From: Aotearoamyces nothofagi
Taxonomy: Eukaryota > Ascomycota > Leotiomycetes > Leotiales > Tympanidaceae
NCBI GenBank assembly: GCA_015345905.1
Contig: JADDTR010000019.1
Location: 248,001-312,000, forward strand
Direction: 5' to 3'
DNA: 64,000 nt
Position numbers and translations under genes: made by a program. Below the pieces are notes generated by a model, which saw nothing but the letters and a program-made list of their open reading frames with translations, was not told the DNA's origin and did no database searches. Shown here piece by piece: positions 11,327-21,788 of the stretch. The stretch's first letter is position 1. The number at the start of each line of letters is the position of its first letter.

Positions 11327-11727
11327 AGAAGAAACCGATGGAAAATTAATGGATAACATGAAACTTCCAAGGCTGCTTCTAAAATTGAACGCATACCTAG
11401 CAAGCAGCTCTTAACAAATCACGGTGTTCGACTGTCATATCACGAAGGCAACAGCTGTGATTGAATTTTCTAAATTTGGTACTGCTTCTTCTGAATCTCT
11501 TGTGAAAGTTTGAGAAATTATACCGTCGTGCTGTGCTACATTGCCATCAAAAACAAATACATCTCTGGTGTTTGCACGAATAGCCTCATCCGAGTATGAT
11601 GTCTCCGTTTCCCCAAGGCGATGCTACACTGACAAAGGCAAAGCCAAAAACTAGATGTGTATATCATACTGCCAATCCAACGCCATCAAATCATTCGTTT
11701 TGTCATAAATTGTTACTCCTAAACCAT
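11327..11727. other. Tail-to-tail intergenic region
   Basis: This 401-bp stretch separates the convergent FRG1 and SRA-domain genes and presumably holds both 3' untranslated regions. No repeat or RNA gene was seen. Confidence 0.5.
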
Positions 11728-13283
11728 TTAAATCACCGTCATACCCAATTGATCCCGTATCTTCATCCACTGCGCCATTTCTTGGTCTGTTGGTCTGGTT
11801 GCAACACCGTTGTAACGTATCGGATCCTGGCCCTTACATCGTCGCAAGGAGAATCGATACATAGCCGTTTTCTCGGCCAAAAGCTCCCTATCTACAACAG
11901 AATATAACCCATCGTACCGGACACCCTTCTTAGGTGCATATTTTGAGTTTTTGTTTTCTGCACGGAGGACTCGAACAGGCTGTTTGTTGCTATAAGTCTC
12001 CAACAGTAATGCCGTGCTCTTCGTTGGAATATTTGTCTCACTAGCAGTTCCACAATACTCAATTGCCTAGGGGTTCATGAGTTAAGAGTTCTACAAAGAT
12101 AGAGCGAATCAGTGAGACTTACTGCCCCATTGTCCTCGTCTGCGTATCCACCAGAAGCCACTACAACTGAATACGTGCCCTTTCCAGTTTGACCATGAAT
12201 ACCAGCTTCCTGTTCGCCATGTGCACCATCTCTAAGAGCACATATACGTGAGGGCCACCACTGCCCATTAACAAGTTGATTAGACCCGACAACATTGGCA
12301 GACTTCTTCTGCGCGTAATCCTTGACCAATTTATGAGATGTCCGCTTCAGGCCACTGGCAAGTTTACCTTTCGTTGTGTCAATACCTCGAAGCAGATGCG
12401 GGTCAAGATCGCCGACAATCCATCGAAGGTATAACGCTTCAGCATCGGCTCGGAGATCCCATGGAAAGTCAATGCCGTCCTGATTGTCAAAGATTTGCGG
12501 TAAACCATCATTTTCCAATACTCTTGACTTCTTTATAATAATGCCATTCAAGAATTCGTAAAATTCCATTTCATGAAGTCTCCTACGTAGTTCTGAGAAC
12601 CATCGCTCGCGATCACCTCCATTCTGGACCGCCGAAACACAGTTCTTGATGAGTGTGATAACATATGACACAGTTTGAAGATCTGACCGCGAGAACTTCT
12701 GTTTTCCAGAAGTATTGATATTTGCATACCAATCAGATGACTTTGTCGTTGTACGAGTATTTACGGTTTCCTTCTTCTCGTATATGGCCTTGGCTTTGCT
12801 GCGGGGTCCTTTACGAGCAGGTGCAAAAGCGCTTCGCAAGCTCGAACCATTCTCGTCTGCAGCATCGCTAGCAGCCAAGCTCACGGATCGAGCGCGGTTT
12901 TCGAGGATTCTGCTGGGTTTTTCTATCTTTATATCGCGGAGTAGCGTATCTCCACGAAATATTGGTGGCGGATCATCTAAGAGATCTCGACCGCCGGGTT
13001 TCTCATCTGCAGAGGACGTCAGCTACTACTGAATACCGGGTATAAATAGAGAGAATACAAGACTTATAATGATCTATTAAGCAAACTTACCAGAAGGCCG
13101 TTTCCGCTTTTTTGCTGCGGTCAACCCTGCATATAACGTTGGGACCGGGCGTGCAGCTTCAGTGCAGGGTTGGTGATCAATGGCTTCACTTTCGACCTTT
13201 ATATTAGCCTCTTTTTGCCGTTGTTGCCGACGTCTCTCCTTCTCAGCAGCACGAACTTTCTCGATCTCTTGATCGACATCCAT
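11728..13283 (-). CDS. SRA/YDG-domain protein (UHRF-like DNA reader without RING or PHD)
   Basis: Predicted nuclear protein that binds modified (hemimethylated or methylated) DNA. Exons in coding order are 13283..13091, 13006..12123 and 12066..11728 (471 aa), with introns of 84 and 56 nt. The N terminus is a charged coiled-coil-like segment (residues 5-30) followed by a basic KKRKRP patch. A helical domain with an FxRWxxELR-type region lies at about residues 140-260. The C-terminal SRA domain (about 290-471) shows its typical landmarks: AGIHG, GTYSVVVASGGYADEDNGA, the PVRVLRA strand, KYAPKKGVRYDGLY (the YDG signature) and the RFSLRR strand. No RING, PHD, tandem-Tudor or SET domain is encoded, unlike animal UHRF1 and plant SUVH proteins. 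It is upstream of, and on the same strand as, eL20, but 650 bp away. The SRA call is strong; methyl-DNA binding is inferred. Confidence 0.88.
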
Positions 13284-13933
13284 AATGTCTAATAGAGACG
13301 TCTTGGGGCGTATTTCTGGGCCTAATTAGAATAAAACTTCAAGACTTATCGAACGACCAGGTGACGTTTAAATCAAGAGATGAGATATAAATATCCTGGA
13401 ACATAGAGACCTAATTCGTGGTCGCTTTGATCAGTTCGTGTCGGAAAGTTGAAGTCGCGTTTATTTGTACAGCTAACCAGGATGTTCTAACTAGTACGCG
13501 ATTGCCGACACAAAGTGCTTGCATTTAGGTCTCACTGCTTTGTTTCCAGCTCTAGTTATTATTGAACACTACGAGGATTCGTTTCCCGGCATAGCTTCAT
13601 TCATTACTAATTCTAGACTCAGCAGACCATTCCTTAACATGTTTCATATCTTTTATTTCACAGGGATGGTTCGTGAACTTGCTCAGCATAACACATAGGT
13701 ATCTCGAACAAGTAGACATGTCATGATCAAGCATATTAGCAGTCCGCATAGCTGGATGGACCTAGTAAGTGGCACAGTCATTCTTATCAACGGGACACTT
13801 ATGTTGTTTTGGATGTGTTGTTTGCATTGATTCTCATGATCCTGCTCTACAGCTAAGATTAGAAGACAACCTATATGCACTGTAAAACCATCTTAGTCCA
13901 GTCCAATCCAGTCCGCCCTTCACCATGAAACGC
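13284..13933. other. Intergenic region upstream of SRA gene and downstream of eL20
   Basis: This 650-bp spacer between two minus-strand genes contains the SRA promoter and the eL20 3' untranslated region. A short direct repeat AGTCCAATCCAGTCC lies near 13899-13915. Nothing else was recognised. Confidence 0.5.
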
Positions 13934-14999
13934 TCAGTAGAAAGTAGATGGTCGCTTGGAGGCGAAGATCTTTGTGCCAGATGCCTTGGAAACGCGGTGA
14001 GGAAGAGGGAACTTGAGACCCTTGGTCAGGAGCTGCTTGATGTATGGGCGCTTGATGTCGTCGGTCTTCTCGAGTTCGACGACCTTGAGGATCTACGAAT
14101 TTCTAGTTAGCAAGATGGACGATGTGCAATACAGCCATGTGACATACGTGGATTGACCGGAAACGCGAACGATGTCTGGCGGCCATATCTTGGTACAAAG
14201 CCTCAACAGCATCGGTTCTTGACATCTCTCTGTACTCCTTGTACATGTTGTGGGTTCCGGAGCGAGAATCGTATCGGATCCAGATACCAAAGTTCTTGAC
14301 CTTAAGAGGACGCTTCTCGTGGATCTAGAACAGCTCATTAGCTCGTGTCAGCATAAGAAATTTAGGACGCTACATACCACGTTCAGGCTAACAATTTCAC
14401 CGTTGGCCTTCTTGACTTTTCGGAGCTTCATCAAGAAGTACCAGAAACGAGACTTTGCAACCACAGTGTTGGGTGCAAAAATGCGCATGCGGTAAAGCTT
14501 TGGCGCTGGGTTTGCCTCAGTGGGCAGATGGCGGCCAATGACCTGATATTCTGTGAGACGACCTGTAGAGATATTGTGTCAGCTTGTGTCCTTCCATTCT
14601 ATGCGTAAATCGAGATCCTGTCCGGGTGTCGTGAAGAATATCCATGATTTAATCAAATAGAACTCGAGGGACAATCATCCGTGTCAAATGGCACGCTTCC
14701 TGGAAGCACAATTTAGAGGCTAGACAATGCCATGCGTTCTCGTGGGGTGCTACTCCAGTGTCGAGCCATCCTTACACCTCTTGTTTTCATAGACTATTTC
14801 ATGTCAAGAAACTCCTTCGTACACAGCAGCACCACCATTCGAGTCCCAGTGTAGTCCATTCATACCAGACTAACAAATCGGCAGCGTATTTATGCGATCC
14901 TTAGTCGAACAGTGCTCATTCCTGGATTGAAGTGATATCCTAGGCGATACGGTCCGGGTCGTGCAATTTGCAGAAATGAAAGAGATGAAGCTTACCCAT
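13934..14999 (-). CDS. rpl20: 60S ribosomal protein eL20 (L20/L18a)
   Basis: Structural protein of the large ribosomal subunit. Coding exons in order are 14999..14996 (only ATGG), 14562..14378, 14324..14148 and 14092..13934; they give 174 aa, the usual length for this family. The sequence is unmistakable: it begins [17 protein letters not shown], contains RMRIFAPN and [16 protein letters not shown], and ends FPLPHRV...[10 protein letters not shown], as in yeast Rpl20. Introns are 433, 53 and 55 nt. A further intron (15000-15058) sits immediately upstream of the ATG in the 5' untranslated region, so the 4-nt exon may be spliced on both sides. The 433-nt intron is long for this genome. The gene is head-to-head with the CSN12-like gene. 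As a ribosomal protein gene, high constitutive expression is expected. Confidence 0.97.
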
Positions 15000-15058
15000 C
15001 TGTGGAAAAGTTAGTGATTCTGCATCAATTACTGTATCCTATATTATTGAGAACTCAC
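15000..15058 (-). other. Probable 5'-UTR intron of eL20
   Basis: On the minus strand the donor GTGAGT at 15058, the branch-like CACTAAC, and the acceptor TTTTCCACAG ending at 15000 form a textbook 59-nt fungal intron. Its acceptor abuts the ATG at 14999. Confidence 0.75.
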
Positions 15059-15539
15059 CTTGAAATGTTGGCCGAATTTGTTGTCGTTAGTAGTCGCTGA
15101 TCAAATTCTTCGATCAACGTCGTTGCTCTTACCGAATTTCGAAAATGTAGGGTTTGAGATTTCGCCAACCCTCTTTTCGCCAAGACATCTACGCGAAGCT
15201 AAATAGAGCTAGTGCGACTGGCCGAGCCTCGAAGTCACGTTTCTTGATGGACAAACGCAGCTTAGAGGGTCGATGTTTTGATGTTCTTGACTAATGTCGT
15301 TTGACTCTAGGCTACTGGTTAAATGACTCTGGGAGCCAGAATGTTAAGTTTCCAAGAGTGATCCGCATCCATCCATTATAAGGCCTCGAGGTCAATTATC
15401 GCGCCTCAGGCTTTCAAGTTTTTTCTGTTTACCTTCCCATCCAGACCAACGAAAGGCAGATAAAGGGGCTATTTCCAAGAGGCAAGACTTCTACCTAGCA
15501 AAGTAGCTATCTATGCCGCTCAATTAGCAAGAATCTACC
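15059..15539. other. Divergent promoter between eL20 and CSN12-like genes
   Basis: This region of about 480 bp carries the transcription starts of both genes. It is moderately pyrimidine-rich near 15420-15440 on the plus strand, as is common near fungal start sites. No specific factor site is called. Confidence 0.5.
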
Positions 15540-17484
15540 ATGGATTATGTCTTCAGCGCTTTCAGAGAAGCTCACATTTCCGGAAATGGATATCAGCTTT
15601 CTGAGACTCTCACCCCTCTGACATCATCTAACCACCCCGATCGTCTTCGCGCCTTTTTCCAAAGTACAAATAGTGCAAATGTACAAAATGACGTCCGATA
15701 CAACATCTTATACGATAGCTCTACGTCACTGAAACTCTCAACGGAGGAAGGGAAAGCATGGGTTGAGGTTTACGTCGCTTATTGGAAAGCAGCTGGCCAG
15801 ATTGTAAAGGCAGATGACGCTCAAAGATCGCAGTTGCCGGTAAGAATAATCCTATATCTACTTTTACAAGCTTCATCAATGCTATGCGAGTTGATTCGAG
15901 CTAAGCCTTCGAACGTCACGTGGGCTGTCATACATCAAGGGGAAGTGCTTGGAGTCCTTGACTAAATACTCGCCGTACACCTTCTGCTTCATTGATGAAG
16001 CAAATCATTTGCTACTTCTTATCAACGGTGTCGTCAGTCGTCATCATCTACAGCATAATGTTTCCGCCAGAATTTGTTATGCTGACTTTGTTCTATATAG
16101 GCACCGTGGACCGCTGTGTATGAAGCATGGAAGGAGATGGCAAATGCCCTCATCCGTGGGTATAGTAGCGGGGCATTTGAGGCGTGGACTGTACCATGTC
16201 TTTATATTACCGGTAAATACATGCGTGTATTCGCTATTAAAGCAGACGAGAGTGCAGGCGGCAACGGTAGCGATGCACTAGGATTTCAAGATGACTTTAA
16301 TCCTGAAGCTGGTAAGAATGAGAAATTGGAAGATGCGGCGAGATTACTGAATCGCATGTTCCAGCTATGTATCAGTGATAGGTCAGTTTTCTGAAAAGTA
16401 TCTCTAGTCTGTTGACTGACGTCGGACCTTAGAGCGCCTCTTGAAGAGTCTCGCAAGTGGGGTATCTACAATATTGTGAACCTCCTTTTCAAGACTTATT
16501 TTAAGCTTAACTCTGTCTCGCTCTCAAAGAACATCATCAGAGCATTGCAAGCAGGGAGAGGAGATATGCCAGAACTTGAGGCATTTCCAAAGTCTCACCA
16601 GGTCACATTTAAATATTACATGGGTGTGATTCTGTTCCTGGAAGAAGATTATGCCCAGGTATGAGCAGCAAGCCTTGTTTAACTGACATTTCTAATGTTT
16701 TATTCAGGCAGAAAGTAATCTGACTCAAGCTTGGGAGCTCTGTCACAAAAAGGCAACACGTAATAAGGAGTCAGTAGCACCTCCAAGCACAGCCTCATTA
16801 TTTGCACCTTCGTGACGGCCACAGCATGCTGACTCTCACAATAAGACTCATATTGACATATCTCATCCCGTGTCACCTTCTTACCACCCACACACTTCCT
16901 ACACAAGCACTCCTACAGCCATATCCCCGCTTACAGAGCCTATTTCTTCCACTGTCTCGGTGCATCAAGCATGGTGACCTATCAGGTTTTGATGCTGCAC
17001 TTGCGGCCGGAGAAGACGAATTCGTCAAGCGGCGCATATACTTGACGCTCGAGCGCGGCCGAGATATCGCCTTGCGAAACCTCTTACGAAAAGTCTTTGT
17101 CGCAGGCGGCTTCGAGGAACCAAAGGACGGAGGTGCTCCAGTGAGGCGGACAAGAATTACTGTGGCAGAATTCGCAGCAGCCATTAGCATCGGCAGTAAG
17201 GAGAGGATGGATAATGACGAAGTCGAATGCCTGATTGCGAATATCATCTATAAAGTAAGTCCAGAAATGCCGTGTCTTTGCTGCCTATCGAACCTGGCTG
17301 CCTTCCTCGGCCCAAGGTGCCTTCCCAGCCACTCGCCCATCTCCATTGCTTGCACACATGCTGCTGAACGAGTCAAGACATACTAACCGTGTCATGACAG
17401 AACTTGATGAAGGGCTACATTTCCCGAGAGCGCGGGATTGTAGTATTGAGCAAGGGTGGCGCTTTTCCCGGGACGGGCGTCTAA
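15540..17484 (+). CDS. csn12: CSN12-like PCI-domain protein
   Basis: Homolog of yeast Csn12 and PCID2, a PCI-fold protein related to Thp1 of the TREX-2 mRNA export complex. Yeast Csn12 associates with the COP9 signalosome. Exons are 15540..15839, 16101..16381, 16433..16658, 16708..16769, 16846..17254 and 17401..17484 (453 aa). Family landmarks are [44 protein letters not shown], the TPR-like [17 protein letters not shown], and [14 protein letters not shown]-terminal winged-helix half (about residues 330-453) ends [37 protein letters not shown]. The first intron is 261 nt; it contains open stretches but no exon that improves the family alignment. The gene shares a promoter with eL20. I am confident of the family and less so of which complex it joins. 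Confidence 0.92.
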
Positions 17485-18454
17485 ACCTAGAGTGGTTTAC
17501 AAAGTACTTTATTGGATGGATGGACGGATGGACGACGGGTTGATGCATGGCTGGCGTTTTGACTGGCATATAACGTGGCGTTCAGTGCGCCCAAAGGGCC
17601 AACAGACAGCTCGAGACATGGCCGGTCATATACTTGCGAGTGAAGATAGGCTGCCTGGGTCAGACATAAGGATCCCGTGTACCTAAGAGACATCGATCGT
17701 TATTTCATGGGACTCTATAAATGACAAGGCCTTGTCAAGCAGAAATATCGATCCGCCTGGATCCATGAATGGTCGCGGTGCTTGTCCCGGCGTGTTGGTG
17801 CCCCCATCGGTGCCCAGTTCTCGACACCCTGGCTAGTCAGACACCTCACGCCTCAAAGGAGGTGTGCAGGGTACAATGAGTCAGAGCATCGGAGAACCAC
17901 GGCCCGCTAGTATCAGGAGCCGTAGATAAGGCACCTTAGGCAGGTTGTAGGTTGCAATTGACGAATCATCAAGCCTGGCGATCACCCCGGATCCATATGT
18001 GCTTTTGGGCTCTACTAAGGTCACTCTCCGGAGGAGACTAATGCATGCACTTCCGGTGACCACTTCAGGAGGCTAAGTTCGTAAGCATCGGGATTGGGTG
18101 TAGAAAGGAGAACGCCATTTCTAGTCAATTTTGGCTATCGGTAGCAGAGGTAAGAATACAAGCAACCTGTTGTCCTGCCGGCTGTAAAAGAGACAGTTGC
18201 TCCCTCACTACCCCAATAGATGACCATAATAGCAAATCGGGCTCGGCCTCGATTAGTAAGAAGAGTATTTATACATGTCCGTTTCCTGAACTCCCGCTAT
18301 TATACCAAGCCCATACCAGCCCAAAAATTGCTTAGAGATTGTAGAGAAGTGAATATAAGGAGTAGGAGCCATTACATGTGACGAAGGCTACGCGGCGAGT
18401 TTCTGTACTAGTCATCAGTGCTGTACAATGACAGAAGATAGTAAAGAGAGAGAC
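17485..18454. other. Tail-to-tail intergenic region of about 1 kb
   Basis: This region lies between the convergent CSN12-like and BTB genes. A short GGATGGATGGACGGATGGAC tract occurs at 17514-17534. I looked for a tRNA and found none. An alternative last exon of the BTB gene might extend into 18340-18410. Confidence 0.5.
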
Positions 18455-19375
18455 TCACGCTGCGCTCGCAACGTCATCGACATGATTGCACAATGCCACT
18501 AATTTACAGGTCAGCGTCTGTTATACTTGTACGAAGTATTTAGAGTATGCTCACCGAACAGGTCAAAGAACAGCTGACTACCCCCAGCTTGCATCTCAAG
18601 CTGCATTGTTCCACTTCGCTTGAATGTGCTTCGGCTCCGAATTATCAAAGCAAGATAGTGCGCTCGTAGCTTCGAGTCGGTATCGGGCGTGTTAGCATAT
18701 GCGTAGCGAGCCGATGATAGAATCGTGCTACATTGGATGCCGGATTGTAGACCTTGCTTTCGCAATGCCACTCTCTTCAGCTCCTCGAGACCATACTTCT
18801 CTGCAGTGCAGTAGATGACGGTGTCCTTGAGAAGCTCGCCTTCGATGCCGTGGTGGTAGACAGTAGATTCAACAGCTCCGTGTGTTGTATCGTCATTAGA
18901 CTCGATTTCCCAGCTATTCCTTCGTTTATTATGCACCAGACGTGGATAATAGTCTCCTTTATATAGATATTCGAGGACAGAGGAAAATATCTCTGGTTCT
19001 TCGTCAGGTAGAGTGATTTTCTTGCTTTGGGCTTCCATGAACTGGCTTCTGCAGGCAGCTTGGAAGAATGGGCTAAGGCACAGGATATCCTCATGAGCTG
19101 CGAAAAGTCGTTGTTCTCGTCCGACGATCAATGTGATGATCGGCGAAGTTAAAGTGCTATCATTTATCCGTAAGTAAGGAGAGAAGTCAGCGAGATGAGA
19201 GACGTTGGATCACTTACGTCCCGAGCGGTGGGTTTTCTTCAGCCGGAGGCTTCCGTGATCTCTCGGGTCGATACTTGGAGACTGCATGCTCTCTAAACGA
19301 AGACTTCGACTTTGCAGTCTTCCTACTTCTGGAAAAGCTTTCCGACTGAGACTGGTTCAGCCTTCGAGCGAACAT
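18455..19375 (-). CDS. BTB/POZ-domain protein
   Basis: Small protein with an N-terminal basic tail and a BTB/POZ fold, which mediates dimerisation and often recruits Cullin-3. Exons in coding order are 19375..19218, 19156..18555 and 18498..18455 (267 aa). Residues 1-50 are Ser/Arg/Lys-rich. The BTB fold begins at about residue 55 with ITLIVGREQRLFAAHEDILCLSPFFQAACRSQFMEAQ. It continues with the signature ITLPDEEPEIFSSVLEYLYKGDYYP, then LLKDTVIYCTAEKYGLEELKRVALRK. Instead of BACK-Kelch repeats there is only a short C-terminal helical segment, as in many fungal BTB-only proteins. The end is uncertain: a stop overlaps a good donor at 18458, so one further exon could follow. Two ACGCGT elements lie about 220-245 bp upstream of the ATG. 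Confidence 0.85.
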
Positions 19376-20338
19376 CGTTCCAGGATCTGTTTCTCCGAGG
19401 GATTTCGATGATGCAGGTCGAGCTCATTTGACGGCCAAATGCAGTCGGGTTTGGCCGTCGAAAGTTATAGAAATGACATGAATCGGGGATTTGGCATATG
19501 TTGGGGAATTCTCTAACATCTGGTGGCATTTTCTGGGAGGTGTGCGATATATATGTTGCCAGCCAAGGTTGCCTAGGTACCCAGTGTAATCCCCAACGCG
19601 TAGCCAGTTGGGGGAACGCGTCGGCTGCACACACTTTGCGCGACCAAGGCGCCCTCTCATGTGACTCAGGCAGCTCCTAGTAAACTCCGGGCAGGCTTTC
19701 CTCCCCAAATGCCGCTGACCAGGATGCCAAGACAAAGAAATATCCATGAAGTCCACTAGCAGTAATATGATACAGCCTATGCAGGCCTATGCAAGGGACG
19801 AGTTTAACGGGAGAGGTGAACATGGCTATGCTCTCCATGACTGATAAGAGTGGTTGATAAGAAACTCACTTCACCTCGGGCATTGCAAACTTGGGAGCCA
19901 TTTGTCCTGGCTGCGGAAGACGAACCCAACTCCAAGTTACCTATCTTAAGAGCTAACTCGCCGACCAAGAGTTTAGCACCGCCCGTAAATAGGTATTTTT
20001 AAGCAGTCATTGTGAAGCTTTTCACTGCGCGTGGCAGACTAGTAATGCGAGGTTCCCGAGCTGAGCTCGTCGCTTAATCGTAACCATGCTGACTGAGCCT
20101 TACCAGTTGGCCAGTTGGCTCCCCTGGCCCCTTACACCACCCTTTTCTCCTTTCTGTTCTCTTTGTGGTTGCGTGCGGTAACATCACCTCAAATGACGAG
20201 ATGCTCTGTTCGGGACAACCTAACGTAACTTAGCCATAAAACTCGAGACTTCTGAAAGCGGACATGTTTTATCACTCGAAACGCTTCTAGTACAAATTTC
20301 ATGTTGCCATTCTCATTGGACCCGACTACCACAATGCT
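19376..20338. other. Intergenic region upstream of BTB gene
   Basis: This region of about 960 bp runs between the BTB start and the 3' end of the hydrolase gene, both on the minus strand. It holds the BTB promoter, including two ACGCGT motifs. Nothing else was recognised. Confidence 0.5.
19596..19621. promoter_or_regulatory. Paired ACGCGT (MluI cell-cycle box-like) elements
   Basis: Identical ACGCGT hexamers at 19596-19601 and 19616-19621 are exactly 20 bp apart, each preceded by an A. This is the core recognised by MBF (Mbp1/Res-type APSES factors) in yeasts. Use in this organism is inferred. Confidence 0.4.
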
Positions 20339-21552
20339 CTACGCATGGCTATCGTCCTGGGTAGCGACTCTGATCGCTTCAACAACTACACCACATCCTC
20401 CTGGGCGCATCATAACTTCCGAATGCAATGCACTCTCAATCACGTGTCTCCTTACTGTGAAGCCTAGGTTAGCACATCTCTTTTCGAGAGCAGCCCCTTG
20501 AGTCTTCGGTACAAGCTCGTCCTTTCCCGCTTCTAAAATAACAACATTAGGTAGTGATTCCGGACTTTGCTGGGATATTGTACCAAACGCCTTCCAGCTA
20601 TCGAGATGATTCCGCAGGAATGGCCAGAGATAGCGGTATGGAAGCCATTTTTGCGGGTATATTTCTACAAGCATATCCTTAATACTTGTAAAAGGTGTCT
20701 CCAGTATGAGCGTCTTAAGCTTCAGTCCGTTCGAGAAGAGCTCCTTTTTGGTAGCCAGGTTCGTAGCTACCCCTGCCCCAATACTCTGTCCCCATATGAT
20801 CACCGGAATATGTCCCTTAGCCACTGGTGAAGGAGAGCTGTTCTGACTCTGAGAAATCCATTCTAATGCTGCCACCGCATCCAAAGCAATACCCTTCTCA
20901 GACGGCCGTCCTCGAGAGGTCCAATAGCCACGATAACTAACACATACCATAACATATTTTATAGCCTTTTCAGAGCCTCCATCTCTGAGTTTCCGTAAAA
21001 CCGGTGAGAGAAATGGAAGCCGTGGGGGCAGAGAAGATGTGTTTCCTAAGACATATAAGCCACTGTAACAGAAATTAATGTGCATGATCCCTGACCTTGG
21101 AAATACACGACGTATACAGGAGGGGCAAATATGTGCTCATAAGATGCTCCCGAGCTCTCAACATTGGCCACGCATAGAGCTATTTCTGTCCCGTCAGATG
21201 CCTTTGTCCTTTCTTCACGCCACTTGATCCCACTGCATTGTTTGACGTAATCAGAAATCTTCTCTCTCCGAGAATTTGGGGGCAAGCCTGGCATGTAGAT
21301 GATTTTATTTTGAAAGACAACCATCATGAAGCTCTTCCATATCCATAGGCCGACCCCGAGGCCGACGAACATGAATGGGGGGATTAAAGCTGCCGGAACA
21401 ACATTGGAGATACATCGCCGATTGTCAAATCGTTGATGATGACCAGACCATCGAAAAGCGAGTGATGTCTCAGTCAGTCGTTGATATGAGCCACGTGGGA
21501 GGTGCATTCCCCCGTAGCGATATCTAGCAGCCCCACGATGCAGACATTGCAT
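20339..21552 (-). CDS. Alpha/beta hydrolase, BEM46/ABHD13-like, membrane-anchored
   Basis: Predicted serine hydrolase of unknown substrate. Exons in coding order are 21552..21096 and 21045..20339 (387 aa), with a 50-nt intron whose join gives VYFQGNTSS. A single hydrophobic segment at about residues 50-75 (VVPAALIPPFMFVGLGVGLW) suggests a membrane anchor. The fold has the oxyanion-loop region FQGNTSS and the nucleophile elbow GQSIG with Ser at about residue 240. The acid Asp lies in EAGKDELVP, followed by a late His in ESALHSEVM, so the triad looks complete. This order and the N-terminal anchor match fungal BEM46 and animal ABHD13 proteins, which locate to endomembranes or the cell periphery and affect polarity in some fungi. 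An internal Met 15 residues downstream is an alternative start. It is divergent from SDS22 over about 240 bp. Confidence 0.87.
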
Positions 21553-21788
21553 TACAATTGCAACGTGCAGAATTCAGAGGCCAATATCAAGGTAGTCATT
21601 CAATATTCATATCCGAAGCGTGCGCTGGTTTGACAACGTTGTAAATTGATGACGAAGATCGCTTCGAGATAAAATCCGCGCTCGGTACGATAAACTCATG
21701 CAACGTCGTATGTCGCCGTCTGCCCTTCTATAAGCTCTATGAACAGAAGACTATCAACAATCACTCAAAGGGGCTACCACGCGTAAAG

